From positions 124,001 to 188,000 of the forward strand of contig NZ_LODW01000104.1 in NCBI RefSeq assembly GCF_002914525.1: DNA of 64,000 nt. The letters are read 5' to 3'. Origin of the DNA: Rhizobium hidalgonense. Lineage in GTDB: Bacteria > Pseudomonadota > Alphaproteobacteria > Rhizobiales > Rhizobiaceae. Under the pieces are notes generated by a model, which saw nothing but the letters and a program-made list of their open reading frames with translations, was not told the DNA's origin and did no database searches. The translations under genes and the position numbers were made by a program. Of this stretch, positions 8,459 through 17,261 are shown piece by piece; the stretch's first letter is position 1; each line of letters opens with the position of its first letter.

Positions 8459-10009
8459 CTATTCGTTGATCAGCCGCTTCAGCAGCTCGACTTCGTGCGA
8501 CAGCTTGGTGTCGCCGGAAATCAGCTCTTCGATCTTGCGCACGGCATGCAGCACGGTCGTGTGATCGCGCCCGCCGAAACGGCGGCCGATCTCGGGGAAG
8601 GAGCGCGGCGTCAGCGTCTTCGACAGATACATGGCGATCTGGCGCGGCTTGACGATGACGCGGGTGCGGCGGTTCGAAACCAGTTCCTGGCGCGAGACGT
8701 TGTAGTGCCTGGCGACGATGCGCTGGATGTCCTCGATGCGCACGCGGCGGGGTTCGCCGGAGCCGACGAGATGAGCAAGCAGTTCATCGACGCGCTCGAT
8801 CGACAGGTTCGGCTCGAAGGAGCGCCGGAAGACCAGCTGGTTGAAAGCGCCTTCGAGTTCGCGGCCGCTGGCCGTGACGTTGCGGGCGACATGCTGGAGC
8901 AGCTCGGCCGGAATTTCCAGCGACGGATCTTCGAGCCGGGCTGCCGCAAGGCGACGCCTGAGGATCTCCAGGCGCATCTCGTAATCCGGCGCGTCGAATT
9001 CGATCGCGACACCGCCCTGCAGGCGCGAACGCACACGGGGATCGAGCGATTCCAGCTCCCAAGGGGCGCGGTCGGCGGCGACGACGACCTGCTTGGCGCT
9101 GTCGAGCAGCATGTTGAGCAGATGGCAGAATTCATGCTGGATCATCTTGCCCTGGAGGAACTGCATGTCATCGATGATCAGGAGATCGATGTTGCGCAGC
9201 GAATCCTTCAGCGTTAGCGCGTCATTGTCGCGGATCGCGGTGGCGAAGCGCCACATGAAATATTCGGCCGTCAAATAGACGACGCGCAGTGCCCGCGGAT
9301 TCTGCACCGCCGCATTGGCGATTGCCTGCAGCAGATGGGTCTTGCCGAGGCCGACCGTCGAATGGATGAACAGCGGATTGAAGCGCACGGCGCCGGAACC
9401 GGCTTCGGCGATCGTCTTCGCCGCTGCAAGCGCGACGCGGTTCGAGCTGCCTTCGACGAAGGTGTCGAAGGTGAAGCGGCTATCGAGCGGCGAGCCGAAG
9501 AGCGGCGAGCCAAAGCTTGCGGGCCTTGCCGCAGCAACGGAGGAAACCGCCTGCTGGACGGCCTGGCCGGCCGGCTGGGCGCTTGCGGGGCGGCGCGACT
9601 GGGGGGCAACGACCGGCTCGGGCTGGACCGCCTCATCGAGCGTCTTCGTGCCGCTGCGTGTCGCCGTGCGCACCAGGACTTCGATCTTTAGAATTTCCGG
9701 ATCCTCGGCCTGGAACAGACCGGTAATGAGATCGAGATAACGATTATTGATCCAGGATTTCAGAAAGGTGGTGGGAACCGACAGGCGAACCACGCTCTTC
9801 GATACCGAATGAAGCTTCAGCCTGGCGAACCAGCTGGCATAGACGTCAGGGCCGACCTGCGCCTTCAAGCGAGCGCTGACGCGCTCAAACAAGATGCTGT
9901 GCTGCATTTCCGCCTTTGCTTCTCCCACTTCAAGGCGAATGGAGCCAAACGTCTGCGGCGCCACTTCCCCATTGTCGAGCCCGCCCGCCGTCATCGTATT
10001 CATCTGCAT
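8459..10009 (-). CDS. dnaA: Chromosomal replication initiator protein DnaA
   Basis: AAA+ ATPase that opens oriC and also acts as a transcription factor. Domain I starts at about ILFERVSARLKAQVGPDVYASWF. Domain III carries the P-loop VGLGKTHLLQ and Walker B LLIIDDMQF. Domain IV ends with the signature GGRDHTTVLHA. The first P-loop Gly found in most DnaA proteins is Ser here (STVGLGKT). The start is uncertain: ATG 10009 and ATG 9907 are both preceded by AAAGGCGG. The 9907 start gives a 482-residue protein beginning right at domain I; the longer form adds about 34 residues with lower third-position GC. No DnaA-box cluster is seen nearby, so oriC is probably elsewhere. Confidence 0.96.
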   Translation of the reverse strand: MQMNTMTAGGLDNGEVAPQTFGSIRLEVGEAKAEMQHSILFERVSARLKAQVGPDVYASWFARLKLHSVSKSVVRLSVPTTFLKSWINNRYLDLITGLFQAEDPEILKIEVLVRTATRSGTKTLDEAVQPEPVVAPQSRRPASAQPAGQAVQQAVSSVAAARPASFGSPLFGSPLDSRFTFDTFVEGSSNRVALAAAKTIAEAGSGAVRFNPLFIHSTVGLGKTHLLQAIANAAVQNPRALRVVYLTAEYFMWRFATAIRDNDALTLKDSLRNIDLLIIDDMQFLQGKMIQHEFCHLLNMLLDSAKQVVVAADRAPWELESLDPRVRSRLQGGVAIEFDAPDYEMRLEILRRRLAAARLEDPSLEIPAELLQHVARNVTASGRELEGAFNQLVFRRSFEPNLSIERVDELLAHLVGSGEPRRVRIEDIQRIVARHYNVSRQELVSNRRTRVIVKPRQIAMYLSKTLTPRSFPEIGRRFGGRDHTTVLHAVRKIEELISGDTKLSHEVELLKRLINE

Positions 10010-10472
10010 AATGCCGCCTTTCAATTCCACCGGGCGGCTTCCGCTAAAATAGCCGCCCGATTATTCCCCGCTTTGGCGAGCTGACGGCATCCTCATGAAG
10101 CCGCTTGCCTGCCGGTTCACTCAAACACTGCCCCCGAAGGGACCGGCACAGAATTCCGTTGCAGGGACCGCAGTCATGCGGCAACCTTCATCGGCTTTCC
10201 GTGCCAGGCTGGCGGTCGATCCTCGTTTTCGGCCGACAGCCCGAACGCAATATCACTTTAACCTTCTCCGACGACCTCGCCTTAAACGTGTGGCCGCTGA
10301 AGGCACAAAACATCCCTGCCCGTAACAGCCACGTTACGGCCCAAATCCGTCGAGTGCTTGAAAAAACGGAAGCGCAAGGCCCCGTAACAAATGGCACAAA
10401 CTTATCGCCCTGCCGACGTGGCAGTTAAGACCGAGCCTCTGCAGGTGATGTCCGCGCCCTTTGTTGGAGGCC

Positions 10473-10501
10473 ATTTAGGCAGGATCAAAAGGCAATATCA
10501 A
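10473..10501 (-). promoter_or_regulatory. Candidate dnaA promoter
   Basis: Minus-strand TTGATA (10496-10501), a 17-base spacer and CTAAAT (10473-10478). It would give a leader of roughly 460 bases before the outer dnaA start. Pattern match only. Confidence 0.35.
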
Positions 10502-10620
10502 CGATGAATTTTACGCAAAATTAAGAAGCGGGCATTGACTCCGCCGGCCCTTTTCGGGCGTCACACCAGCGTCAAAAAAGAATCGCTTTTGAATCAAGGA
10601 GATTCCCCGTTCGGGCTATT

Positions 10621-10649
10621 TTGACACGCATGGAAAGAAAAAAAATAAA
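10621..10649 (+). promoter_or_regulatory. Promoter-like sequence antisense to the dnaA/rpsT direction
   Basis: Perfect TTGACA (10621-10626), a 17-base spacer and AATAAA (10644-10649) inside an A-rich tract on the plus strand. No plus-strand gene follows until ubiE, so if active it would make a non-coding transcript running toward rpsT. Confidence 0.3.
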
Positions 10650-10808
10650 AATCTGCTTGACTCCCCCCTGGTTCCGCAAGCGTGGGGCAGAGTCGCGTAG
10701 CGTCGAAGCATCCTTGCGCAAGTCTTTGTTTTTAAACGTTTTTTCCTGTCATGGTGCTGACACGAAACAGTCGTGAGATTAACCATACAGGAGCTGATCG
10801 GCGGAATC

Positions 10809-10835
10809 GAAAAAGCCCGGTAAAATTACCGGGCT
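10809..10835 (-). terminator. Intrinsic terminator of rpsT
   Basis: On the minus strand AGCCCGGTA - ATTT - TACCGGGCT forms a 9-bp stem followed directly by TTTT, some 30 bases after the rpsT stop codon. Confidence 0.88.
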
Positions 10836-10865
10836 AATCATAAAGATGAAGGCGTTAACGGAAGA

Positions 10866-11144
10866 TTACGCGGTCGCGGTGACCGAAAGAGCCTTCACAC
10901 GAGCGGCGAGACGCGAGACCTTGCGCGATGCCGTGTTGGCGTGCAGCACGCCCTTGCTGGCGGCGCGGGCAAGCTCGGGCTGAGCCGCCAGGAAAGCTTC
11001 CTTCGCCTTGGCGGCGTCGCCGGATGCGATAGCCTCTTCGACCTGGCGAACGAAAGTACGAACGCGCGAGCGACGAGCCTTATTGACGTCGGTACGGCGG
11101 GCGATCTTGCGGGTCGCTTTTTTCGCCGAAGTTGTATTGGCCAT
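10866..11144 (-). CDS. rpsT: 30S ribosomal protein S20
   Basis: Small-subunit protein S20 binds 16S rRNA early in assembly. The product is very basic and Ala-rich, 92 residues from the chosen start, and begins MANTTSAKKATRKIARR, the usual S20 signature, with a C-terminal NTASRKVSRLAARVKAL helix. The frame is open to 11171, but the ATG at 11144 is preceded by AGAGAGG and matches family N-termini. It has its own promoter (11265-11293), a leader of about 110 bases and a terminator, so it is monocistronic. Proximity to dnaA is typical of Rhizobiaceae. Confidence 0.97.
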   Translation of the reverse strand: MANTTSAKKATRKIARRTDVNKARRSRVRTFVRQVEEAIASGDAAKAKEAFLAAQPELARAASKGVLHANTASRKVSRLAARVKALSVTATA

Positions 11145-11264
11145 GGATGCCTCTCTCAAGAATTCGAACAAACTCCGCCATTACCGCGGGCCCTGCGGCC
11201 ACAAAATCCAGCAATGCGGGAGCAATCGCGGAAAACCAAACCGGCTTTCCGAACCGTGGGCGGG

Positions 11265-11293
11265 CATATAACTCTAAAGCCGGCCCACGTCAA
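11265..11293 (-). promoter_or_regulatory. rpsT promoter
   Basis: Minus-strand TTGACG (11288-11293), a 17-base spacer and TATATG (11265-11270). The spacing is ideal and it sits about 120 bases upstream of the rpsT start, as expected for a strong ribosomal protein promoter. Confidence 0.75.
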
Positions 11294-11335
11294 CGCGGAT
11301 TTTCAAGCTTTGCCGCGGGAACCGCCGAAAAGCAT

Positions 11336-12109
11336 TCAGCGGTGCCTAAAAGCCGGTTTGCGCTTCTCGACAAAGGCCGCCATGCCTTCTTTCTGGTCGT
11401 CCGTGGCAAAGAGGCTGTGAAACAGCCGGCGTTCGAAACGCAAGCCCTCCTCCAGCGTCGTCTCGAAGGCGCGGTTGACCGCCTCCTTGGCCATCAGGAC
11501 CGAGGGCTGAGACAGCGAGGCAATCTTTTCGGCCGCGGCAAAAGCCTCGTCGAGCAGACGATCGGGCGCCACAACACGCGAAACGAGTCCCGAGCGTTCG
11601 GCCTCCGCCGCATCCATCATCCGGCCGGTCAGGATCAGATCCATCGCCTTTGCCTTGCCGACGGCGCGCGTCAGCCGCTGCGAGCCGCCCATGCCGGGAA
11701 TGACGCCGAGGGTGATTTCCGGCTGGCCGAACTTCGCCGTCTCCGAGGCGATGATGAAATCGCACATCATCGCGAGTTCGCAGCCACCGCCGAGCGCAAA
11801 GCCGCTGACGGCGGCGATCACCGGCTTGCGGGCCTTGGCAACCTCGTCCCAGCCGCTGATGAAATCACTCTTATAGATATCGGCGAATGCAAGCGGCTGC
11901 ATCTCCTTGATATCGGCACCGGCGGCAAAGGCGCGTTCGGACCCGGTCAGCACGATGGCGCCGACCGCCTCGTCGGTGTGAAAGGCGGCATAGGCCTGCT
12001 TCAATTCCTTCAGCACGGTGGAATTCAGCGCGTTCAGCGCCTGCGGGCGGTTCAGCGTGATGAGGCCGACATTGCCTCGGGTTTCGACGATCACGGTCTC
12101 ATAGGCCAT
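11336..12109 (-). CDS. Enoyl-CoA hydratase
   Basis: A 257-residue crotonase-fold enzyme that hydrates trans-2-enoyl-CoA in fatty-acid beta-oxidation. The oxyanion-hole segments AFAAGADIKEM (about 62-72) and SGFALGGGCELAMMCD (about 104-119) are present. The two catalytic Glu positions are seen in GGGCELA and in FGQPEITLGVIPGMGG. I start at MAYETVIVE (12109); the open frame continues upstream to 12217 but those residues overlap the mutM end and are not conserved-looking. It lies 20 bases downstream of mutM on the same strand, so it is probably co-transcribed with it. Confidence 0.92.
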   Translation of the reverse strand: MAYETVIVETRGNVGLITLNRPQALNALNSTVLKELKQAYAAFHTDEAVGAIVLTGSERAFAAGADIKEMQPLAFADIYKSDFISGWDEVAKARKPVIAAVSGFALGGGCELAMMCDFIIASETAKFGQPEITLGVIPGMGGSQRLTRAVGKAKAMDLILTGRMMDAAEAERSGLVSRVVAPDRLLDEAFAAAEKIASLSQPSVLMAKEAVNRAFETTLEEGLRFERRLFHSLFATDDQKEGMAAFVEKRKPAFRHR

Positions 12110-12129
12110 GCTGTTCTCCCGGTTCTCTC

Positions 12130-13020
12130 TCATTTCTGGCAGGTGGCGCAGTAAAAAGTGGAGCGGCCCGCCTGGACGATACGGGCGACCGTACCGCTGC
12201 AGCCGGGCGTGCGGCAAGCCTGACCTTCGCGATCATAGACGGAGAAGGAATGCTGGAAATAGCCGAGCGATCCGTCGGTCTGGATATGGTCGCGCAGCGA
12301 CGACCCGCCGGCGGCGATTGCATCGGCGATGACGTTGCGGATTGCGGCGACGAGCAGGCTAAGCTGTGCCTTCGGCCGCCCGCCTGGTGTCACCAGCGTG
12401 CCGGCGGCCCGGATCGGCGAAAGATGCGAGCGCCACAGCGCCTCGCAGACATAGATATTGCCGAGACCGGCAATGTTCTTCTGGTCGAGCAGCGCGCTTT
12501 TCAGCGGCTGCGCCTTGTCGCGGAAGCGTTCGGCCAGATAGGCGGCGCCAAGCTCGTTTCCGGTCGGCTCCGGGCCGAGATCGCGGAAGAAGGGATGGCC
12601 AGCGAGCTCGGCACGCCCCACCATATCCATGAAGCCGAAACGGCGCGGATCATTATAGACGACGCGGCGCGGGCCGCCTGAACCTTCGAGATGAAAGACG
12701 ACGTGATCGTGCTTCTCGTCCTTTGCGCGGGCATGGTGGAATTCGCCAGGCGTGGCCGAGGCGCCACCCTCCTCGACACGGAAAGAACCGGACATGCCGA
12801 GGTGGGAAATCAGCGTATTGCCGTCGTCGAGATCGACCAGCAGATATTTGGCGCGACGACCGAGCCCGACGATGGTGCGGCCGGAAACCCTGTCGGCGAA
12901 AGCGTCGGGAAAGGGGAAGCGCAGATCGCCGCGGCGCAGCTCCAGCCTTGCGATGCGAGCCCCCTCCATCGCCGGCGCCAGGCCGCGTTTGACCGTTTCG
13001 ACTTCTGGCAATTCCGGCAT
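12130..13020 (-). CDS. mutM: Formamidopyrimidine-DNA glycosylase (Fpg/MutM)
   Basis: A 296-residue bifunctional glycosylase/AP lyase that removes 8-oxoguanine and ring-opened purines. It starts MPELPEVETVKRGL; after Met removal Pro is the Schiff-base nucleophile and the next Glu is catalytic. The helix-two-turn-helix region (QKNIAGLGNIYVCEALW) and the C-terminal zinc finger (CRTPGC...YCATC) are intact. The upstream part of the open frame (to 13203) is discarded because the catalytic Pro must be N-terminal. It is divergent from ubiE and upstream of the enoyl-CoA hydratase gene. Confidence 0.97.
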   Translation of the reverse strand: MPELPEVETVKRGLAPAMEGARIARLELRRGDLRFPFPDAFADRVSGRTIVGLGRRAKYLLVDLDDGNTLISHLGMSGSFRVEEGGASATPGEFHHARAKDEKHDHVVFHLEGSGGPRRVVYNDPRRFGFMDMVGRAELAGHPFFRDLGPEPTGNELGAAYLAERFRDKAQPLKSALLDQKNIAGLGNIYVCEALWRSHLSPIRAAGTLVTPGGRPKAQLSLLVAAIRNVIADAIAAGGSSLRDHIQTDGSLGYFQHSFSVYDREGQACRTPGCSGTVARIVQAGRSTFYCATCQK

Positions 13021-13168
13021 CTTAACCCATCTATATCTAACGTGTTTCAACCGACGACGATGTGCGCTATAGCGCCAGAGTGCCGCGGAGAGCGCGGCCC
13101 AGTGATAACGTCGCGCGCGGTCTTTCGCTATGGCCGCCGCAGCGATCTTCAAGGAATGGAGCAGCCTG

Positions 13169-13945
13169 ATGTCAGAAAGCCGCACCTCCGCCGATGGCGG
13201 CATGGAGACCTCCTACGGCTTCCGCGAGGTGCCGGGCGGCGACAAGCAGGGCCTGGTGAACCAGGTGTTCCACAAGGTCGCCAAGCGCTACGACATCATG
13301 AACGACGTCATGTCGATGGGCATGCACCGCGCCTGGAAGGATGCGATGATCTCGGCGCTCAACCCGCGCAAGGAGCCGGGTTACAAGGTGCTCGACGTTG
13401 CCGGCGGCACTGGCGACATCGCCTTCCGCATCGTCGAGGCTTCCGGCCGGCAGGCGCATGCGACCGTGCTCGATATCAACGGCTCGATGCTCGGCGTCGG
13501 CGCCGAACGGGCCGAAAAGAAGAAGCTTTCCGGCAATCTCACCTTCGTCGAGGCGAATGCCGAGGAACTGCCTTTCGAGGCGGCCAGCTTCGACGCCTAT
13601 ACGATCGCCTTCGGCATACGCAACGTGCCCCGGATCGATGCGGCGCTGTCGGAGGCTTATCGCGTGCTGAAGCGCGGCGGTCGGCTGCTGGTCCTGGAAT
13701 TTTCCGAAGTCGACATGCCGCTTCTCGACAAGATCTATGACGCCTGGTCGTTCAATGCCATTCCGCAATTCGGCAAGGCAATCACCGGCGATGCCGAACC
13801 CTACCAGTATCTGGTCGAATCGATCCGCAAATTCCCCAACCAGGAGAATTTCGCGGCGATGATCCGCCAGGCCGGCTTTTCCCGCGTCACCTACACCAAT
13901 TATACCGGCGGCATTGCCGCGCTGCATTCCGGCTGGAAGCTCTGA
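13169..13945 (+). CDS. ubiE: Ubiquinone/menaquinone C-methyltransferase UbiE
   Basis: A 258-residue SAM-dependent methyltransferase that adds the C-methyl group to the quinone ring. Motif I VLDVAGGTGDIAF (about 69-81), the family signatures YDIMNDVMSMGMHRAWK and RVLKRGGRLLVLEFSEV, and the C-terminal GGIAALHSGWKL are all present. The start MSESRTSADGG is chosen over the upstream in-frame codon because GGAG precedes it and the alignment begins near there. It is followed 48 bases later by ubiB; both act in ubiquinone synthesis and form an operon divergent from mutM. Confidence 0.96.
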   Translation: MSESRTSADGGMETSYGFREVPGGDKQGLVNQVFHKVAKRYDIMNDVMSMGMHRAWKDAMISALNPRKEPGYKVLDVAGGTGDIAFRIVEASGRQAHATVLDINGSMLGVGAERAEKKKLSGNLTFVEANAEELPFEAASFDAYTIAFGIRNVPRIDAALSEAYRVLKRGGRLLVLEFSEVDMPLLDKIYDAWSFNAIPQFGKAITGDAEPYQYLVESIRKFPNQENFAAMIRQAGFSRVTYTNYTGGIAALHSGWKL

Positions 13946-13993
13946 GGGAATGAAGAAAAGAAACACGGACCTCCCTCGGCGGGGCACTGCCGC

Positions 13994-15568
13994 ATGAGCA
14001 CTTTCGGAGCCTATTTCCGCCTCTGGCGCGTCGGCTGGGTGCTCGTGCGTGAGGGCGTCGTGTCGGCGCTTCCTTCCGAAGGCCTGCCGGCGCCGATCGC
14101 GCTTGCCAAATCCTTCATTACGATATTCGAGCGGAGCAAGGCGCGGCATCAGAAGCGCAGCGACCGATTGGCGCAGGCCGTCGAGCGGCTCGGCCCCTCT
14201 TATGTGAAGATCGGGCAGTTCCTGGCGACGAGGCCGGATGTCGTCGGCGTCGAATTCGCCAACGACCTGTCGCAGCTTCAGGACCGGATGGCCTTCTTTC
14301 CCTCGGCTGCCGCCAAGGCCAATATCGAAGGCTCGCTCGGACGGCCGATCGGCGAGCTCTATGCGAGCTTCGGCGATCCGATCGCCGCCGCATCGATCGC
14401 CCAAGTGCATCCGGCCGAGGTCGAGACATCAGCAGGCCGCAAGAAGGTCGCCGTCAAGATCGTGCGGCCGGGCGTGCGCCAGCGCTTTGCCCATGACATC
14501 GAAGCGATGTATCTCGTCGCCTATATGCAGGAGCGTTTCCTGGCCTCCAGCCGGCGGCTGCGGCCGGTCGAGGTGACGAAGACGCTGGAACAGACGACGA
14601 AAGTGGAGATGGATCTTCGCCTGGAGGCGGCAGCACTTTCCGAAATCGCCGAAAATACCGAGAGGGATCCCGGTTTCCGCGTGCCGAAGGTCGACTGGGA
14701 GCGCACCGGCCGCGACGTCATCACCATGGAGTGGATCGACGGCACGAGGATGTCCGATGTCGAGGGCCTGCGGGCAGCCGGCCACGATCTCAACCTGCTT
14801 GCCGATACACTGATCCAGTCGTTCCTGCGCCATACGCTGCGCGACGGTTTCTTCCATGCCGACATGCATCCCGGCAACCTCTTCGTGGATGCGGACGGCA
14901 TGATCGTCGCCGTCGACATGGGCATTGTCGGGCGGCTCGGCAAAAAGGAACGGCGGTTCCTCGCCGAAATTCTCTATGGCTTCATCACCCGCGATTATAT
15001 CCGCGTTGCCGAGGTGCATTTCGAGGCGGGTTATGTGCCGGGACACCACAATGTCGAGAGTTTTGCCCAGGCGATCCGGGCGATCGGCGAGCCGATCCAC
15101 GGACAGCCGGCCGAGACGATCTCGATGGGCAAGCTCTTGACGCTGCTGTTCGAAGTGACCGAACTCTTCGACATGGCGACGCGGCCGGAATTGGTGATGC
15201 TGCAGAAGACCATGGTCGTGGTCGAGGGCGTGTCGCGCATGCTCAATCCGCGCTTCAACATGTGGAAGGCCTCCGAGCCCGTCGTCGGGGACTGGATCCG
15301 AACCAATCTCGGCCCGAAGCGGATCGCCACCGATCTCAAGGACGGGCTGAAGGCGGCGGTAAAGCTCGCCGAAGCCGTGCCGGAAATTGCAGCAAAGACC
15401 GAAAAATTCCACCATCAGCTCCTGCATATGAGCGAACACGGCTTACGTTTCGACGCTGAGACCGCCGAAGCGATCGGCAAGGCCGAGGCGCGGCATAACC
15501 GTTCGGCCAGGATTGCGCTGTGGATCATCGCATTGACGCTTCTCTATATTGCCTGGATGCTGAGCTGA
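13994..15568 (+). CDS. ubiB: Ubiquinone biosynthesis kinase-like protein UbiB
   Basis: A 524-residue ABC1/ADCK-family atypical kinase/ATPase needed for ubiquinone synthesis. The KxGQ motif lies in SYVKIGQFLATRPD (about residues 71-84), the Ala-rich loop in AASIAQVHPAEV, the catalytic-loop equivalent in FFHADMHPGNLF and the metal-binding segment in VAVDMGIVGRL. A C-terminal hydrophobic helix (IALWIIALTLLYIAWML) anchors it to the membrane. Full length and co-directional with ubiE. Confidence 0.95.
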   Translation: MSTFGAYFRLWRVGWVLVREGVVSALPSEGLPAPIALAKSFITIFERSKARHQKRSDRLAQAVERLGPSYVKIGQFLATRPDVVGVEFANDLSQLQDRMAFFPSAAAKANIEGSLGRPIGELYASFGDPIAAASIAQVHPAEVETSAGRKKVAVKIVRPGVRQRFAHDIEAMYLVAYMQERFLASSRRLRPVEVTKTLEQTTKVEMDLRLEAAALSEIAENTERDPGFRVPKVDWERTGRDVITMEWIDGTRMSDVEGLRAAGHDLNLLADTLIQSFLRHTLRDGFFHADMHPGNLFVDADGMIVAVDMGIVGRLGKKERRFLAEILYGFITRDYIRVAEVHFEAGYVPGHHNVESFAQAIRAIGEPIHGQPAETISMGKLLTLLFEVTELFDMATRPELVMLQKTMVVVEGVSRMLNPRFNMWKASEPVVGDWIRTNLGPKRIATDLKDGLKAAVKLAEAVPEIAAKTEKFHHQLLHMSEHGLRFDAETAEAIGKAEARHNRSARIALWIIALTLLYIAWMLS

Positions 15569-15658
15569 CTGCCTTTCGATAACATGCTGTGTTCGGCATT
15601 TAGGATATCCCATCTTAGGGAGGGCTCGCTTAGTCTCGCAGTTTAGGAGATACGGCAC

Positions 15659-17248
15659 ATGCAGCACGAACGCCCTGGCATCGAACTTTCCGGACGACCG
15701 CTCGGTTTTGCCGAGATGGCGGCGATCGGTGCAGGCAAGGCGACGATTTCGGCTTCGGCGACCGGCATGGCCCGCATCGCGATCGCCCGCGAGATCGTCG
15801 AGGATGCGATTGCCTCCGGCATGCCGGTCTATGGCTCGACGACGGGCGTCGGCGCGATGAAGGATGTCGAGTGGTCGGCCGACGAGCTCGACACGTTCAA
15901 TCTCGGCCTGGTGCGCGCCCATCATTTCGGCACCGGCACGCCGTTTTCCTGCAACGTCGTGCGCAATGCCATGGCGATCCGCGTCAACACGGCGCTGACC
16001 GGCCAGGTCGGCTGCACGCCGGAGCTGATCCAGGCCTATATCACCATGCTCGAAGCCGATCTCATCCCGGTCGTGCGCCGCACCGGCTCGATCGGCTGCG
16101 CCGATATCGGGCTGATGGGGCAGATCGGCGCGGTGCTGACCGGCGTCGGCGAAGCAGTCTATCGCGGCCAGCGGATGCAGGCGGCAGAGGCTTTCCGGGC
16201 GGCGGGCCTGCAGCCGGTGCGGATGGCGCCGCGCGACAGCCTCGCCTCGCTCAGCATCAATGCGGTGAGCTTTGCGGCGGCGGCGGAGACGACGCGCAAT
16301 GCGGCGGCCTCGATCCGTATCCTGCTGGCGACGGCGATGATGGCTGCCGGCGCGCTCGGCGCCTCCCGCGATCCCTGGAAGGCGGTCCGCCATGTCGGCA
16401 CGGCGCGCGAGGCGCTGATCGGCGCCTGGCTTTGCAATGCTTCCGACGACTGGAACTGGCCAGTTGCAACGCACGTGCAGGATCCGCTCAGCCTGCGGAT
16501 GATCGCCCAGGTGTTCGGCGCCGTGATCGAAAACCTGCTTTCAACAGGCCATAAGATCCTTGCGGCCACCGGGCGTTCGGACGACAATCCCGTCGTGGTC
16601 GAGGGCCGGGTAATGACGTCGGGCGGGTCACTGCCGCTCGATGTGACGATCCTGCTCGAATCGGCAGCACTCTGCATGGCGCATGCGGCGCGCAACGCCT
16701 TCAACCGCTGCGTTATCCTCGGCAACGGCCAGCGGCGCGACCTGCCGGTCAATCTCGTGCCGCCGGGGCGGATCGCCACCGGTTTCGGGCCGATCATCAA
16801 GCTTGCCGGCGAGATTTTTTCGCGCGTGCTGTCGATGTCCAATCCGGTTTCGGCGCAATCGCTGGTGGTGGCGGCCGGGCTGGAGGACGAGGCGGCCTTC
16901 CTGCCGCTGGTGATCGAGCGCTTCGAGCGGCAGATGCAGGCGCTGAAGCGCCTGGCAGCACTCGAAGCGCTGCTGTCGGCCCAGGCGATCGACATCCTCG
17001 GTGACGAACCGAAGGGTGTGGCCGCCATGCTCTACGAGGTGGTGCGCAAACATGCAGATTTCTATATCGTTGACCGGCCGCTTTCGGCGGAGGTGGAGGC
17101 GATCGAGGAAGAGCTCGGCTCGGACGACTTCCTCTCGAAGCTGACCGAGCAGGTTCCGATCGCGTCCTTCGACGATTTCTTCGCGCTCGGCTCGCTGGAT
17201 CGCATCGAGGAACGGCTGACCCGCCAGGAGCCTCTGATTTCAGCTTAG
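15659..17248 (+). CDS. MIO-less HAL/PAL-family lyase, probable ergothionase
   Basis: A 529-residue member of the aromatic amino acid lyase fold. The Tyr loop is kept (VYGSTTGVG, Tyr58). The MIO-forming Ala-Ser-Gly of histidine ammonia-lyase is missing: where HAL has GSVGASGDL, this protein reads GSIGCADI (143-150), with Cys-Ala and one residue fewer. It therefore should not make the MIO electrophile and is unlikely to be HutH. Ergothionases, which eliminate trimethylamine from ergothioneine to give thiourocanate, are known MIO-free members of this fold. The downstream genes supply the later steps. AGGAG lies nine bases before the ATG. It is the first gene of the operon, 90 bases after ubiB. 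The substrate is inference. Confidence 0.78.
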   Translation: MQHERPGIELSGRPLGFAEMAAIGAGKATISASATGMARIAIAREIVEDAIASGMPVYGSTTGVGAMKDVEWSADELDTFNLGLVRAHHFGTGTPFSCNVVRNAMAIRVNTALTGQVGCTPELIQAYITMLEADLIPVVRRTGSIGCADIGLMGQIGAVLTGVGEAVYRGQRMQAAEAFRAAGLQPVRMAPRDSLASLSINAVSFAAAAETTRNAAASIRILLATAMMAAGALGASRDPWKAVRHVGTAREALIGAWLCNASDDWNWPVATHVQDPLSLRMIAQVFGAVIENLLSTGHKILAATGRSDDNPVVVEGRVMTSGGSLPLDVTILLESAALCMAHAARNAFNRCVILGNGQRRDLPVNLVPPGRIATGFGPIIKLAGEIFSRVLSMSNPVSAQSLVVAAGLEDEAAFLPLVIERFERQMQALKRLAALEALLSAQAIDILGDEPKGVAAMLYEVVRKHADFYIVDRPLSAEVEAIEEELGSDDFLSKLTEQVPIASFDDFFALGSLDRIEERLTRQEPLISA

Positions 17249-17261
17249 GAAGGGAATCGGC

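Larger units (their letters stand above)
10010..10865. other. Long intergenic region dnaA-rpsT
   Basis: About 850 bases without a convincing protein gene; the short plus-strand ORFs at 10095-10428 lack ribosome sites and family features. It holds a candidate dnaA promoter (10473-10501), a plus-strand promoter-like sequence and the rpsT terminator (10809-10835). The stretch 10500-10800 is unusually AT-rich for this genome, with A-tracts (10637-10652) and T-runs. A long dnaA leader or a small RNA could lie here. No TTATCCACA-type DnaA box cluster was found. Confidence 0.6.

Noticed and set aside
10095..10428. Plus-strand short frames upstream of dnaA
   Set aside because: No Shine-Dalgarno, no family features and codon use unlike neighbouring genes.
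10010..10865. Chromosomal origin next to dnaA
   Set aside because: No cluster of DnaA boxes was found; one TTATTCCCC-like sequence near 10061 is too far from consensus. In Rhizobiales the origin is usually not beside dnaA.
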